Source: Methylobacterium terrae (GTDB lineage: Bacteria; Pseudomonadota; Alphaproteobacteria; Rhizobiales; Beijerinckiaceae). Taken from it: 64,000 nucleotides of DNA. The notes under the pieces were generated by a model. That model was not told where the DNA came from and searched no databases. It worked only from the letters and a program-made list of their open reading frames with translations. The stretch is taken from the NCBI RefSeq assembly GCF_003173755.1, contig NZ_CP029553.1, positions 5,584,001 through 5,648,000 of the forward strand. Direction: 5' to 3'. Position 1 is the first letter of the stretch, and the number at the start of each line of letters is the position of its first letter. Both the position numbers and the translations under genes were made by a program. Of this stretch, positions 49,850 through 59,184 are shown piece by piece.

Positions 49850-51073
49850 ATGACCCCCTTCCTCAAGGCCAACCTGCGCTGGCTCGCGGCCGGGTTCCTG
49901 CTCCTGTTCTGCTCCTGCTTCGGCCAGACCTTCGTGATCGCCCTGTCGGGCGGGGCGATCCGGCGGGACTTCGGGCTGTCGGACGGGGCGTTCGGGACGC
50001 TCTATGCCGGCGTCACCCTGGCCTCGGCCGCGGCGCTCGCGGGGCTCGGCGGGCTCCTCGACCGCTGGCCGGCCTCCCGGGTGGTCGGCCTCGCCGCTCT
50101 CCTGCTCGCGGCGGGCGCCGCCGGCCTCAGCGTCGCGCCGAACCTCCTCGTGCTGGCCTCGAGCCTGTTCCTGCTCCGCCTCGCCGGCCAGGGGCTGATG
50201 CTGCAGACCGCCTATACCCTGCTCGGGCGCTGGTTCTCGGCGGAGCGGGGCCGGGCGGTGTCGCTCGCCGCCACCGGGCTCAATGCCGGCCAGGCCTGCC
50301 TGCCGCTCGGATTCGTGGCCGCCGCGGCGGCGCTCGGCTGGCGCGGCGCCTGGCTGGGGGTCGCGGCCCTGCTGCTCGTCGGGGCGCTTCCCCTCGCCCG
50401 CCACCTCGTGCGGCGCGAGCGGGTGCCGGAGGCGGCGACCCGAACCGGCCCGGCCGAGGGGGCGACCCGGGCGGAAGCCCTCGCCGACCCGTTCCTCTAC
50501 GGGCTGCTCGCGGCGATGCTGCCGCCCTCCTTCATCAGCAACACGATCTTCTTCCACCAGGTGCATCTCGCCGAGAGCCGGGGCTGGCCGCCGGAGGTGC
50601 TGGCCGCCGCCTTCCCGCCCTACGCGGTCGCGACCCTGGTCTTCCTGCTCGTGGCCGGCCGCCTCGTCGACCGGTACTCGGCCCTGGCGCTGCTGCCCGT
50701 CTACCTGGTGCCGTTCGGGTGCGGCTGCCTGATTCTCGGCGGGGTCGAGGCTCGTTCGGCCGCCTTCGCCTTCATGCTGCTCTACGGCGTCACCGACGGG
50801 ATCTCGCTGACCCTGTTCGGCGCCCTGTGGCCGGAGGTCTACGGCACCCGCCATCTCGGGGCGATCCGCGCCGCCATCGTGGCGATCATGGTGCTGGGCA
50901 CGGCGCTCGGCCCCGGCCTGTCGGGCCTGCTCGTCGATCGCGGCGTGCCCTTCGCCGGCATCGTGACCGGGATGGGCGCGTACTGCCTGATCGTCTCGGG
51001 CGCCCTCGTCCTGGTCCGGCGCCGGCTCGCCGCGCATCTGCGCGGGCGCCGCTTCGGAGGTGCGGCGGCGTGA
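49850..51073 (+). CDS. MFS transporter
   Basis: This 407-residue inner-membrane transporter has twelve predicted helices. Typical features are GGAIRRDFGLSDGAFGTLYA, GLGGLLDRWPASRVVGLAAL (motif A-like) and GLMLQTAYTLLGRWFSAERG. It shares no clear substrate signature; closest in style are OFA/nitrate-nitrite or aromatic acid-type carriers. The ATG at 49850 is used; the earlier in-frame start at 49709 lacks membrane logic. It ends 7 bases before the stop of the convergent ATPase gene. Confidence 0.82.
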   Translation: MTPFLKANLRWLAAGFLLLFCSCFGQTFVIALSGGAIRRDFGLSDGAFGTLYAGVTLASAAALAGLGGLLDRWPASRVVGLAALLLAAGAAGLSVAPNLLVLASSLFLLRLAGQGLMLQTAYTLLGRWFSAERGRAVSLAATGLNAGQACLPLGFVAAAAALGWRGAWLGVAALLLVGALPLARHLVRRERVPEAATRTGPAEGATRAEALADPFLYGLLAAMLPPSFISNTIFFHQVHLAESRGWPPEVLAAAFPPYAVATLVFLLVAGRLVDRYSALALLPVYLVPFGCGCLILGGVEARSAAFAFMLLYGVTDGISLTLFGALWPEVYGTRHLGAIRAAIVAIMVLGTALGPGLSGLLVDRGVPFAGIVTGMGAYCLIVSGALVLVRRRLAAHLRGRRFGGAAA

Positions 51074-51080
51074 GGGCCGT

Positions 51081-52241
51081 CTACCGCTTCGGCCAGGTCC
51101 AGGATGGCGGGTCGTGATCCGGCGCCAGGGTCTCGCCGAGGCGCTTCTCGAGCGTGATGCGGGAGGCGCCCTCCCGCTCCAGGGCCGCCACCAGGGCGGC
51201 GGCGTGCGAGACCACCAGGACCTGCGTGCTCTCGGCGGCCCGCGCGATCAGCCCGGCCAGCGGCGCCAGGAGGTCGGCGTGCAGGCTGGTCTCGGGCTCG
51301 TTGAGCACCATCAGGTCGGGCGGGCGCGGCGACAGGAGGGCTGCCGCGAGCAGGATGTAGCGCAGGGTCCCGTCGGAGAGTTCCGGTCCCCGCAGCGGCC
51401 GCAGCAGCCCGTGCTGGCGGAAGTCCAGCGAGAACTGCCCGTCATTCGCCGCGACCGACAGCACCGCGCCCGGGAACGCCTCGGCGACCGTCGCCGCGAG
51501 GGCGTCGGGGTCGCCGATCTCCAGGATGGTCTGGATCGCCGCCGCCACGTCGGCGCCGTCGCCGGCCAGCACCGGCGTGCGGGTGCCGATCTGCGGCCGG
51601 CGCGCCGGCGCGTCGCGGTCGGTGCGGAAATGGTCGTAGAAGCGCCAGGCCCGCATCCGCTCGCGCAAGGCCAGCACCTCGAGGGCGTCGCGGGGATCGG
51701 CGCTGTGGGTCATCAGGCTGTCGAAGGTCGCGAGGTCGCGAAGGGCCTCGCGCCAGGCGCCGGATTCGTCGCGCAGGCGCAAGAGCGGCCCGCGGCGCTC
51801 AGCGAACACGTTCGCCCGCCCGACGATCGGCCCGGTCCAGACGCTCTCCGCCTTGATCTCGGGATCGTGGGAAAAGAACGTGTCCTCGCGGGACGCCGCC
51901 GGCAGGCCGAGGGCGATGGCGTAGCCGTAATCGTCGTCGGAGAAGCCGAGCTTCAGCTCGACCGGGTGACGCCGCACCGTGCCCTCGACCCGGTGCGTGC
52001 CGTCGAGGACCCGGCGCCCGAACGTCTCGGGCCCGGCCCAGAGCGCCGAGGCAAAGCCCCCTTCCTGCGCGAGCGACGGGACCGCCCGCCCCTGCGCCAC
52101 CTCGGCGAGGAGGCGAAGCGCGCGGTAGAGGCTCGACTTGCCGCTCCCGTTCGCCCCCGTCACCACGGTCAGCCGGTCGAGGCCGAGCACGCTGTCGCGC
52201 AGGGAGCGGTAGCCGGAGATGGCGAGGCGGTGGATCGGCAC
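51081..52241 (-). CDS. AAA-type ATPase, RecF/OLD-like
   Basis: This 386-residue ATPase begins at a GTG (52241). Walker A is LTVVTGANGSGKSSLYRALR near residue 27. The C-terminal half has the signature and Walker B phrases (GPELSDGTLRYILLAAALLS, then DLMVLNEPETSLHADLLAPL) and a switch His (LVVSHAAALV). It lacks a coiled-coil arm or TOPRIM domain. Such small AAA proteins (COG4637-type) are often in defence or DNA-repair-related modules. It is 17 bases downstream of the DUF4926-type gene and probably co-transcribed. Confidence 0.8.
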   Translation of the reverse strand: MPIHRLAISGYRSLRDSVLGLDRLTVVTGANGSGKSSLYRALRLLAEVAQGRAVPSLAQEGGFASALWAGPETFGRRVLDGTHRVEGTVRRHPVELKLGFSDDDYGYAIALGLPAASREDTFFSHDPEIKAESVWTGPIVGRANVFAERRGPLLRLRDESGAWREALRDLATFDSLMTHSADPRDALEVLALRERMRAWRFYDHFRTDRDAPARRPQIGTRTPVLAGDGADVAAAIQTILEIGDPDALAATVAEAFPGAVLSVAANDGQFSLDFRQHGLLRPLRGPELSDGTLRYILLAAALLSPRPPDLMVLNEPETSLHADLLAPLAGLIARAAESTQVLVVSHAAALVAALEREGASRITLEKRLGETLAPDHDPPSWTWPKR

Positions 52242-52258
52242 GGGATCTCGCCGCCTCG

Positions 52259-52522
52259 TCAGAGCGCGACGGGTACGAGATCGTCCGCCGCCACCGGTGC
52301 CAGGACGCCGGGCGGCTGCGCGAACTCGACCTCGTCGGCGGCACCGCCGCGCCAGACGGCCACCACGGTGCCCTCCGTGCCGGCGGGGATCCGGTCGCCC
52401 TCGTCCGTCGTGACGGGGAGGGTCACCAGGACCTGGTCGAGGTCCCGGAATCGCGACGGCTTTTCGCCGCATCGCACCAGATGGACCGTGTCGGGCAAGG
52501 GCGAACTCCGGCTGATCTGCAT
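52259..52522 (-). CDS. DUF4926-type small protein
   Basis: This 87-residue protein has the beta-rich pattern DQVLVTLPVTTDEGDRIPAG, TEGTVVAVWRGGAADEVEFA and QPPGVLAPVAADDLVPV. This matches DUF4926, small proteins often encoded next to toxins or ATPases. The ATG at 52522 is chosen over 52564. It shares a unit with the ATPase downstream. Confidence 0.7.
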   Translation of the reverse strand: MQISRSSPLPDTVHLVRCGEKPSRFRDLDQVLVTLPVTTDEGDRIPAGTEGTVVAVWRGGAADEVEFAQPPGVLAPVAADDLVPVAL

Positions 52523-52636
52523 CGCGCGCCGCTCATCGCGGACACCGTCGGATCGCGAAATCACGACGCGAAGTTTGCACCAATGTGACGAAGCCGGCTC
52601 GATCGCCGTCGCCCGTCCGGCGCGGTCGGGACTGCC

Positions 52637-54016
52637 TCACCCACCCCCCCGCAACCGCCGCGCCGCGCCGAACCGGTTCAGGAACCGCGGCTCCTTCTCG
52701 GGCGCGACCCGCACGACGAGGTGCATGTCGCCCGACGCGTCCTCGCGCCGGTCGAGCACCTCGGCATTCTCGTAGAGCCAGTGCAGCTCGGCGCCCTGCG
52801 CCGGCTCCAGGATCACCGCGAAGCTCGTGCGGGTCGCGGCGATCCGGGCCTCGATCCGGCTCATCAGGCGGTCGATGCCCTCGCCGGTGAGCGCCGAGAG
52901 CAGGACCGGGCCGGCGCCCTTCGCGCCGTTCGGCCGGCTCAGGTTGAGCAGGCGCTCGCGCTCCGCCTCGTCGAGGAGGTCGGCCTTGTTCCAGACCTCG
53001 ATGATGCGGTCGGTGTCGGGCTCGATGCCGAGTTCGGCGAGCACCTGCGCCACGTCGGCGCCTTGAGCCTGCGCGTCCTCGTGGGCGATGTCGCGGACGT
53101 GGAGCAGGATGTCGGCCTCGATCACGTCCTCGAGCGTCGCCCGGAAGGCGGCGATCAGCATCGTCGGCAGGTCGGAGATGAAGCCGACGGTGTCGGACAG
53201 GATCGCGGTCTCGCCGTGCGGCAGCTTGATCGCGCGCGCCGTCGGGTCGAGGGTGGCAAACAGCATGTCCTCGGCCAGGACCTCGGCCCGGGTCAGGCGG
53301 TTGAACAGGGTCGACTTGCCGGCATTGGTGTAGCCGACGAGCGCGACGATCGGGTACGGCACCCGGCGCCGGGAGCGGCGGTGCAGGCCGCGGGTGCGCG
53401 TCACGGTCTCGAGGTCGCGCTCGATCCGGGTCATCCGCTCCTGGATCATCCGCCGGTCGGCCTCGATCTGGGTCTCGCCCGGGCCGCCGAGGAAGCCGAA
53501 TCCGCCGCGCTGGCGCTCGAGGTGGGTCCAGGACCGCACGAGCCGGCTGCGCTGGTAGGCGAGATGCGCGTGCTCGACCTGCAGCGTGCCCTCGCGGGTC
53601 GAGGCGCGCCGCCCGAAGATCTCGAGGATCAGCCCGGTGCGGTCGATGACCTTGACGCCCCAGGCCTTCTCCAGGTTGCGCTGCTGCACCGGCGAGAGCG
53701 CGCAATCCATCACGACGAGGCGGATGCCCTCGGCCTCGATCCGCCCGGCGATCTCCTCCACCCGGCCCTTGCCGAGATAAGTCGAGGGGCGGATCTGCTG
53801 GATCGTGACGAGGAGCTTGTCGGCCACGTCGAGCTCGATCGCGGCGGCCAGGCCCACCGCCTCGTCGAGGCGGGCGAGCGGGGCGCGGGGCTCGGCGCCG
53901 GCATCGCGCTTCGTCTGGTAGGGGCCGATCACCAGCGTGCGGGTCTCGGCCGCGATCGCGGCCTCCGCCTCGGCCTGGCGCTGCAGGCGGATCTCGCCCG
54001 GTATCCGCGGTTCCAT
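52637..54016 (-). CDS. hflX: GTPase HflX
   Basis: This 459-residue ribosome-associated GTPase splits stalled or heat-damaged 70S ribosomes in other bacteria. The N-terminal HflX domain has [20 protein letters not shown] and [20 protein letters not shown]. The G domain has G1 [20 protein letters not shown]2/G3 ([20 protein letters not shown], then [12 protein letters not shown]) and the G4-type [13 protein letters not shown]. The C-terminal part matches family length. hfq is the upstream neighbour, as usual, but a terminator stands between them. Confidence 0.95.
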   Translation of the reverse strand: MEPRIPGEIRLQRQAEAEAAIAAETRTLVIGPYQTKRDAGAEPRAPLARLDEAVGLAAAIELDVADKLLVTIQQIRPSTYLGKGRVEEIAGRIEAEGIRLVVMDCALSPVQQRNLEKAWGVKVIDRTGLILEIFGRRASTREGTLQVEHAHLAYQRSRLVRSWTHLERQRGGFGFLGGPGETQIEADRRMIQERMTRIERDLETVTRTRGLHRRSRRRVPYPIVALVGYTNAGKSTLFNRLTRAEVLAEDMLFATLDPTARAIKLPHGETAILSDTVGFISDLPTMLIAAFRATLEDVIEADILLHVRDIAHEDAQAQGADVAQVLAELGIEPDTDRIIEVWNKADLLDEAERERLLNLSRPNGAKGAGPVLLSALTGEGIDRLMSRIEARIAATRTSFAVILEPAQGAELHWLYENAEVLDRREDASGDMHLVVRVAPEKEPRFLNRFGAARRLRGGG

Positions 54017-54135
54017 CGTGTCTCCGGCTGCCCCCGTCTTCAGTCGGGAGTCCATCGGACAGAGGTTGGATGGAGGCGTGCGATAATCAAGCGGCGGGGC
54101 GCGCCCGCGGCCCGGGATTCGCGGGCCTCGCCGTC

Positions 54136-54162
54136 AAAAAACAGGCCGCGTCGTGCGGCCTG
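54136..54162 (-). terminator. Intrinsic terminator of hfq
   Basis: Read on the minus strand, a perfect stem CAGGCCGC/GCGGCCTG (54142-54149 and 54155-54162, 5-base loop) is followed by six T (54136-54141). It lies about 100 bp past the hfq stop and before hflX, so hflX probably needs its own promoter or readthrough. Confidence 0.88.
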
Positions 54163-54263
54163 GACACTGGCATGGCGCGAAGGCGAGGAGCGTCGGCGCG
54201 GACGCGCGAACGGGGGCCGGATCGACGGGCCCGCGGCGCTCGCGCCGGTTCCTCCGCGGGGGA

Positions 54264-54518
54264 TCAGGCCTTCTCGGCCCCTTCCTCACCCTGCTCGAAC
54301 AGCTGCACGGGATGGCCCGGCATGATGGTCGAGATCGCGTGCTTGTAGACCAGCTGCGAGTGGCCGTCGCGCCGCAGCAGCACGCAGAAGTTGTCGAACC
54401 AGGTCACGACACCCTGCAACTTCACGCCGTTGACCAGGAAGATCGTCAGCGGAATCTTGTTCTTGCGAACGTGGTTGAGGAAGGTGTCCTGCAGATTCTG
54501 AGCGCGTTCGCCCGCCAT
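54264..54518 (-). CDS. hfq: RNA chaperone Hfq
   Basis: This 84-residue Sm-like hexameric RNA chaperone helps sRNAs pair with mRNAs. Sm1 ([20 protein letters not shown], then [18 protein letters not shown]) and Sm2 ([20 protein letters not shown]) motifs are complete, including the KH residues of the proximal RNA site. The short acidic tail is typical of alphaproteobacteria. AAAGGA before the ATG supports the start. Its target RNAs may include the candidate sRNA near 39,700. Confidence 0.97.
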
Positions 54519-54803
54519 TCTTCTTGTCCTTTGAACCCGCTGCCAGTCCCGGTTGACGGGTCGGTCCGTGTTGTTGTGCTGCGGGAGGCGCGACGCGCCG
54601 CCCGGGGAACCGGCCGCCCCATTACACGGTGAAGCTCGCCCGGGCGCAAGTGCAGACTGGCCGCAGGGGAGGTCCCCCGGGCCGCCGAATCCGCCGCGTC
54701 CGGCCGTGCCCGCGATCCTGTCGCGTCCCGGCCACAGGCCGCCTTAGCAGAACGACCCGAGCTTGGCACTTGCAAATGCGCGATCCCGGGTCTCGTCCCG
54801 CTC
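54519..54803. other. hfq promoter region
   Basis: This noncoding stretch lies between ntrX and hfq. It should hold the hfq promoter; no hairpin or clear -10/-35 pair was found. Confidence 0.5.
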
Positions 54804-56174
54804 TCAGGCGCCGATGCCCAGCGACTTGAGCTTCCGGTGCAGGGCCGAGCGCTCCATGCCGATGAACTCGGCGGTGCGCGAGATGTTGCCGGAGAAGCGG
54901 GCGATCTGCGCCACCAGGTACTCGCGCTCGAAGATCTCGCGCGCCTCGCGCAGCGCCAGGCTCATCAGCTTCTCGCCGCCGGCGCCGCTCGGGGTGGTCG
55001 GCACCAAGGCACCGACCTCGCTCGGCAGCATCTCGGTCGTGACCTCGGTCTCGGGATCGCCCTGCGTCAGGATCATCAGCCGCTCGACGTTGTTGCGCAG
55101 CTGGCGCACGTTTCCGGGCCAGTCGTGCGACTGCAGCACCGCCATCGCGTCGGCGGCGATGCGCCGCTGCGGCAGGCCGGTGGCGCCCGAGATCTGCTCC
55201 ATGAAGAACGCGATCAATTCCGGCACGTCCTCGCGCCGCTCGGCGAGCGAGGGGATGCGGATCGGCACCACGCTCAGGCGGTGGAACAGGTCCTCGCGGA
55301 AGCGGCCTCCCGCGATCTCCTCGGCGAGGTCGCGCGACGAGGACGAGATGATCCGCACGTCGACATGGACCCGGGTGGTGCCGCCGACGCGCTGGAAGTT
55401 CTGGTCGACGAGGACCCGCAGGATGCGGTTCTGGGTCTCGCGCGGCATGTCCGCGACCTCGTCGATGTAGAGGCTGCCGCCATGGGCCTCCTCGAGCGCC
55501 CCGACCCGGCGCGGCTTGCCGTCCTGGGCCTCGACCCCGAACAGCTCGGCCTCCATCGTCTCCGGCGTGATCGTGGCGGCGTTGATCACCACGAAGGGCC
55601 CGCTCGCCCGCGTCGAGGCGGCGTGGATGGTGCGGGCCGAGAGCTCCTTGCCGGAGCCCGGCGCGCCCGAGATCATCACCCGGGCGTTGGTGGGCGCCAC
55701 CCGCTCGACGGTCTGGCGCAGCTGGTTGGCGGCGACGGAGGCGCCGACGATCCGGCTCGCCTGGCCGGAGCGCGCCTTGAGGTCGCGCACCTCGCGCTTG
55801 AGGCGCGAGGCCTCCAGCGCCCGCTCGGCGACCAGGATCAGCCGGTCGGCCTTGAACGGCTTCTCGATGAAGTCGTAGGCGCCCGCCTTGATCGCCGAGA
55901 CCGCGGTCTCGATGTTGCCGTGGCCCGAGATCATCACCACCGGCAGGTCCGGGGCCTGGGCCTTGATCACGTCGAGCACCTGCAGCCCGTCGAGGCGCGA
56001 GCCCTGGAGCCAGATGTCGAGGAAGACGAGGTGGGGGCGGCGCGCCTCGATCGCCGCCAGCGCCTCGTCGGAGGAGCCGGCGGTGCGGGTGCGGTGGCCC
56101 TCGTCGTCGAGGATGCCGGCGACGAGCTCGCGGATGTCGGCCTCGTCATCGACGATCAGAATGTCGGCGCTCAT
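54804..56174 (-). CDS. ntrX: Nitrogen-stress response regulator NtrX
   Basis: This 456-residue regulator has an N-terminal receiver with phospho-Asp in LVFLDIWLQGSRLDGLQ, a central AAA+ domain and a C-terminal Fis-type HTH (NISRTAEFIGMERSALHRKL). Walker A is VMISGAPGSGKELSARTIH, not the usual GESGTGKE. The GAFTGA loop that binds sigma-54 is absent: the segment reads GKPRRVGALEEAHGGSLYID. It therefore may not activate sigma-54 promoters, as noted for NtrX in this class. It is paired with NtrY just upstream and controls nitrogen, redox and envelope genes in relatives. Confidence 0.95.
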   Translation of the reverse strand: MSADILIVDDEADIRELVAGILDDEGHRTRTAGSSDEALAAIEARRPHLVFLDIWLQGSRLDGLQVLDVIKAQAPDLPVVMISGHGNIETAVSAIKAGAYDFIEKPFKADRLILVAERALEASRLKREVRDLKARSGQASRIVGASVAANQLRQTVERVAPTNARVMISGAPGSGKELSARTIHAASTRASGPFVVINAATITPETMEAELFGVEAQDGKPRRVGALEEAHGGSLYIDEVADMPRETQNRILRVLVDQNFQRVGGTTRVHVDVRIISSSSRDLAEEIAGGRFREDLFHRLSVVPIRIPSLAERREDVPELIAFFMEQISGATGLPQRRIAADAMAVLQSHDWPGNVRQLRNNVERLMILTQGDPETEVTTEMLPSEVGALVPTTPSGAGGEKLMSLALREAREIFEREYLVAQIARFSGNISRTAEFIGMERSALHRKLKSLGIGA

Positions 56175-56296
56175 GGCTCAGGGCTCCCCGCGACGCGGGC
56201 GGCCGGCCTGGCGGCCGCGCACCCGGTGCTGCATCGAATTCGGCTGTGTGGAAGGGCGGTGCGAGGTCCGGCGCCCCCGGCGATGGGCCGGGCGCG

Positions 56297-58627
56297 TCAC
56301 GCGGCGGGCTCCGGCGAGGTCTCGGCCGGCCGCGCGGGCCTGGCGGCGCCGGCCGCCGCCGGCTCGTCGCGCCGCACCTCCCTGAGGACCCGCATGCGCA
56401 CCTGCCCGCCGCGCCCGCGCGGGTTGTCGTTCAGCTCGATGCCGCCGCCGTGCTCTTCCAAGACCTTGCTCACGATCGCCAATCCGAGGCCCGTGCCCCC
56501 CTCGCGGGTGGTCATATAGGGTTCGAGCAGCCGCTGGCGCCCTTCCTGGGGGAATCCCTTGCCGGTATCGGTGATCTCGATCACCGCGGCCTCGCCCTCC
56601 TCGTAGAGCCGCACCGCGATCAGGCTCTCACCCCTGACGTCCTCGGGCACCGCCTGCACCGCCTCGACGGCGTTCTTGAGGATGTTGGTGATCGCCTGGG
56701 ACAGGAGCCGCGTGTCGAAGGCGGCGCTGACGCGGTTCACCCCCTCCTCCAGCGTGAAGGTCACGTCGGGGTGGGCCACCCGCATCATGAACAGGTTCTG
56801 CTTCACGATCTCGGTCAGGTCGTTGCGGGCGATCGCGGGCTTCGGCATCCGGGCGAAGGACGAGAACTCGTCCACCATCCGCTTGATGTCGTCGACCTGG
56901 CGCACGATCGTGGCGACGCACTGCTCGAACACCTCCTTGTCGGCGGTGATCACCTTCCCGTACTTGCGCCGGATGCGCTCGGCCGAGAGCTGAATCGGGG
57001 TCAGCGGGTTCTTGATCTCGTGGGCGATGCGGCGGGCGACGTCGGCCCAGGCCGAGGTGCGCTGCGCGGTCACGAGGTCGGTGATGTCGTCGAGGGTGAC
57101 GACGTAGCCCCGGTCGCCGTCCTGCGACTGCTCGCTCGTCGTGCGCACGTCGATGGTGCGCTCGCGGCCGTTGCGGGCGATCTGGATCTGCTGCTGGGTC
57201 GGGCGGGCGCGGGCGTCGCCCGGCAGGCCGCCGAACTCGGGCATCACCGCCTCCAGGGGCTCGCCGACAAGGTCGGCGACGGAGCGCCCGAGCATCCGCT
57301 CGGCGGACGGGTTGGCGATGGTGATGACCCCGCGCCCGTCGACGCCGATGATTCCGGCCGGCACCCCGGCCAGCACCGCCTCGGTGAAGCGGCGGCGGCT
57401 GTCGATCTGCTCGCTCTGCTCGATCAGGGTGGTGCGCTGGCGGCTGAGCTCCTGCGTCATCTTGTTGAAGCTCTCGCCGAGATGCTGCAGGTCGCCCTCG
57501 GTCTTCCGGAACGGCACCTGGGCGTAGTAGTTGCCCGACGCCACCTGGTCGGCGGCGTTGATCAGCCGGCGGATCGGCACCACGAAGCGGTTGGCGAAGT
57601 TGAGCCCGAACCACACCGCCGAGAGGAGCGCGATCAGGGCGATCAGCGCGAACATCGTCGCGAAGGCGATCTGGACGCTGCGCCGCCCGGCATCGATGGT
57701 CAGGAATTCGGTCGCCGCCGCCCGCGACACGCCCGGGAACTCGACGGCGAGCCGCGTCACCTCGCGCTCGACCAGCAGGAAGGCGTCGTCGTAGGCCGGC
57801 AGCCGCATCAGCGTGCCGAAGATCCGGCCCTCCCGCGGCAGCAGGCAGGTGGCGTCGGCGGATTTCGCCGCCTCCTCGAAGTCGTTGGCGGAGGGGAGCG
57901 GCGGGTCCTTGAGGATGTCGATGTTGGCCCGCGCCACGGTCTCGGTCGGCGAGCGCATGATCCGGGCGATCGGCAGGCCGAGCGAGGCGGCCCGCGCGGT
58001 GAGGAAGGTCTCGAACCAGACGCGCTCGACGTCGAAGGCGGGCCGGGCCCGGGTGAGGTCGTCGGAGAGGATGCGGGCCTCGCGGGCGAGGCTCTGGCAC
58101 TGGTTGGTCAGGTAGGCGTCGGCCACGTCGACCGACATCAGCACGACGTTGCGCATCCGGTCCGAGAACCAGGGCGACAGGCCGCGCTCGAGCGTGATCG
58201 ACGCCACCACGGCGAGCAGCACCGTCGGCAGGGTCGCGATCAGGCTGAACAGGCCGACGATGCGGGTGTGGAGCCGCGCCGCCGCCGCGTTGGTGCGGCG
58301 CGCCCGCAGGAAGACCCGGGCCTCCCAGGCGATCACCACCACGAGCAGCAGCACCAGGACGACGTTGCTCAGGAGCAGCGTCACCACCACCGTGTGGGTC
58401 GGCGCGATCGCGGTGGCGCCGACCAGGATCAGGAAGGTGGCGAGCGCCAGCGCCAGGGCGACGATGACCGCGAGCGCGCCGAACCAGCCCGGACCCCGCG
58501 GGGCGGCGTCCTGAGCCGGCCTGGCCGGGGCCGGGGCCGGGATCGGCCCGGGCGGGGTCGTCCCGTGATGAGGACCGACCGCGCCGGAAGGGGGCGCCGG
58601 AGCCCGGGGGCGTCGTGTGAACAGCAT
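56297..58627 (-). CDS. ntrY: Sensor histidine kinase NtrY
   Basis: This 776-residue inner-membrane kinase has N-terminal membrane helices (about 50-105 and 125-145), a periplasmic domain, another helix (about 305-330), HAMP (RFVVPIRRLINAADQVASGN), a PAS domain and HisKA with the phospho-His in [20 protein letters not shown]. HATPase_c has N and G boxes (NILKNAVEAVQAV, DTGKGFPQEG, GGTGLGLAIV). The long Pro-rich N-terminus is common in this genus. It phosphorylates NtrX. Confidence 0.95.
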   Translation of the reverse strand: MLFTRRPRAPAPPSGAVGPHHGTTPPGPIPAPAPARPAQDAAPRGPGWFGALAVIVALALALATFLILVGATAIAPTHTVVVTLLLSNVVLVLLLVVVIAWEARVFLRARRTNAAAARLHTRIVGLFSLIATLPTVLLAVVASITLERGLSPWFSDRMRNVVLMSVDVADAYLTNQCQSLAREARILSDDLTRARPAFDVERVWFETFLTARAASLGLPIARIMRSPTETVARANIDILKDPPLPSANDFEEAAKSADATCLLPREGRIFGTLMRLPAYDDAFLLVEREVTRLAVEFPGVSRAAATEFLTIDAGRRSVQIAFATMFALIALIALLSAVWFGLNFANRFVVPIRRLINAADQVASGNYYAQVPFRKTEGDLQHLGESFNKMTQELSRQRTTLIEQSEQIDSRRRFTEAVLAGVPAGIIGVDGRGVITIANPSAERMLGRSVADLVGEPLEAVMPEFGGLPGDARARPTQQQIQIARNGRERTIDVRTTSEQSQDGDRGYVVTLDDITDLVTAQRTSAWADVARRIAHEIKNPLTPIQLSAERIRRKYGKVITADKEVFEQCVATIVRQVDDIKRMVDEFSSFARMPKPAIARNDLTEIVKQNLFMMRVAHPDVTFTLEEGVNRVSAAFDTRLLSQAITNILKNAVEAVQAVPEDVRGESLIAVRLYEEGEAAVIEITDTGKGFPQEGRQRLLEPYMTTREGGTGLGLAIVSKVLEEHGGGIELNDNPRGRGGQVRMRVLREVRRDEPAAAGAARPARPAETSPEPAA

Positions 58628-58746
58628 CCGTGGTGCAAGGCCACTACAGTGTGGCGAAATTAATACGGATGCCGCCGCGGCGGCAATCGGGCCGCCGGCG
58701 GCGTCGTGTGCGGACCGGCCCGGGGGCGGCCCGCGCGCAGGTCAGG

Positions 58747-59184
58747 TCAGGCGGCCTGCGTCGAGCGCGGGCGGCGCACCACCGGCTTCTGGCCGAGCCC
58801 GATGCTCTTGGCGAGCTCGGAGCGCTGGGCCGCGTAGTTGGCGGCGACCATGGGATAGTCCGGCGGCAGGCCCCACTTCTGGCGGTAGGCCTCCGGGGTG
58901 AGCCCGCGGCCGGCGAGGTGGCGCTTCAGCGTCCGGTACCGGCGCCCGTCCTCGAGGCTGATCAGGTAGTCGGGCGAGACGGTCTTCTTGATCGGCACCG
59001 GCGGGGTCAGCCGCTCGGGCTCCGCCGGAACGGCCGTGCCGAGCCGGCTCACCGCCTCGTGGACGCTGCGGATCAGGCTCGACAGCTCGCCCACCGGCAC
59101 GCTGTTGTTCGACACGTAGGCCGACACAATATCGGACACCAGGCCGATCATCTGAGGCGTTTCGACGTGGTCAGCTGAACTCAT
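58747..59184 (-). CDS. mucR: MucR/Ros-family regulator with altered zinc finger
   Basis: This 145-residue regulator has the MucR core LRRHL-type motif region: KKTVSPDYLISLEDGRRYRT, LKRHLAGRGLTPEAYRQKWG, then LPPDYPMVAANYAAQRSELA. The usual first zinc ligand Cys (I-I-C-L-E-D-G) is Ser here (L-I-S-L-E-D-G), and the second His after RHL is replaced (AGRG). It should fold without zinc or bind it differently, as some relatives do. GAGGA before ATG 59184 supports the start. It lies between ntrC and ntrY, which is unusual. Confidence 0.85.
   Translation of the reverse strand: MSSADHVETPQMIGLVSDIVSAYVSNNSVPVGELSSLIRSVHEAVSRLGTAVPAEPERLTPPVPIKKTVSPDYLISLEDGRRYRTLKRHLAGRGLTPEAYRQKWGLPPDYPMVAANYAAQRSELAKSIGLGQKPVVRRPRSTQAA

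Noticed and set aside
56246..58663. Plus-strand frame of 805 codons opposite ntrY
   Set aside because: Antisense shadow: Asp/His/Arg/Gly-rich with no motif, while ntrY has every kinase motif.
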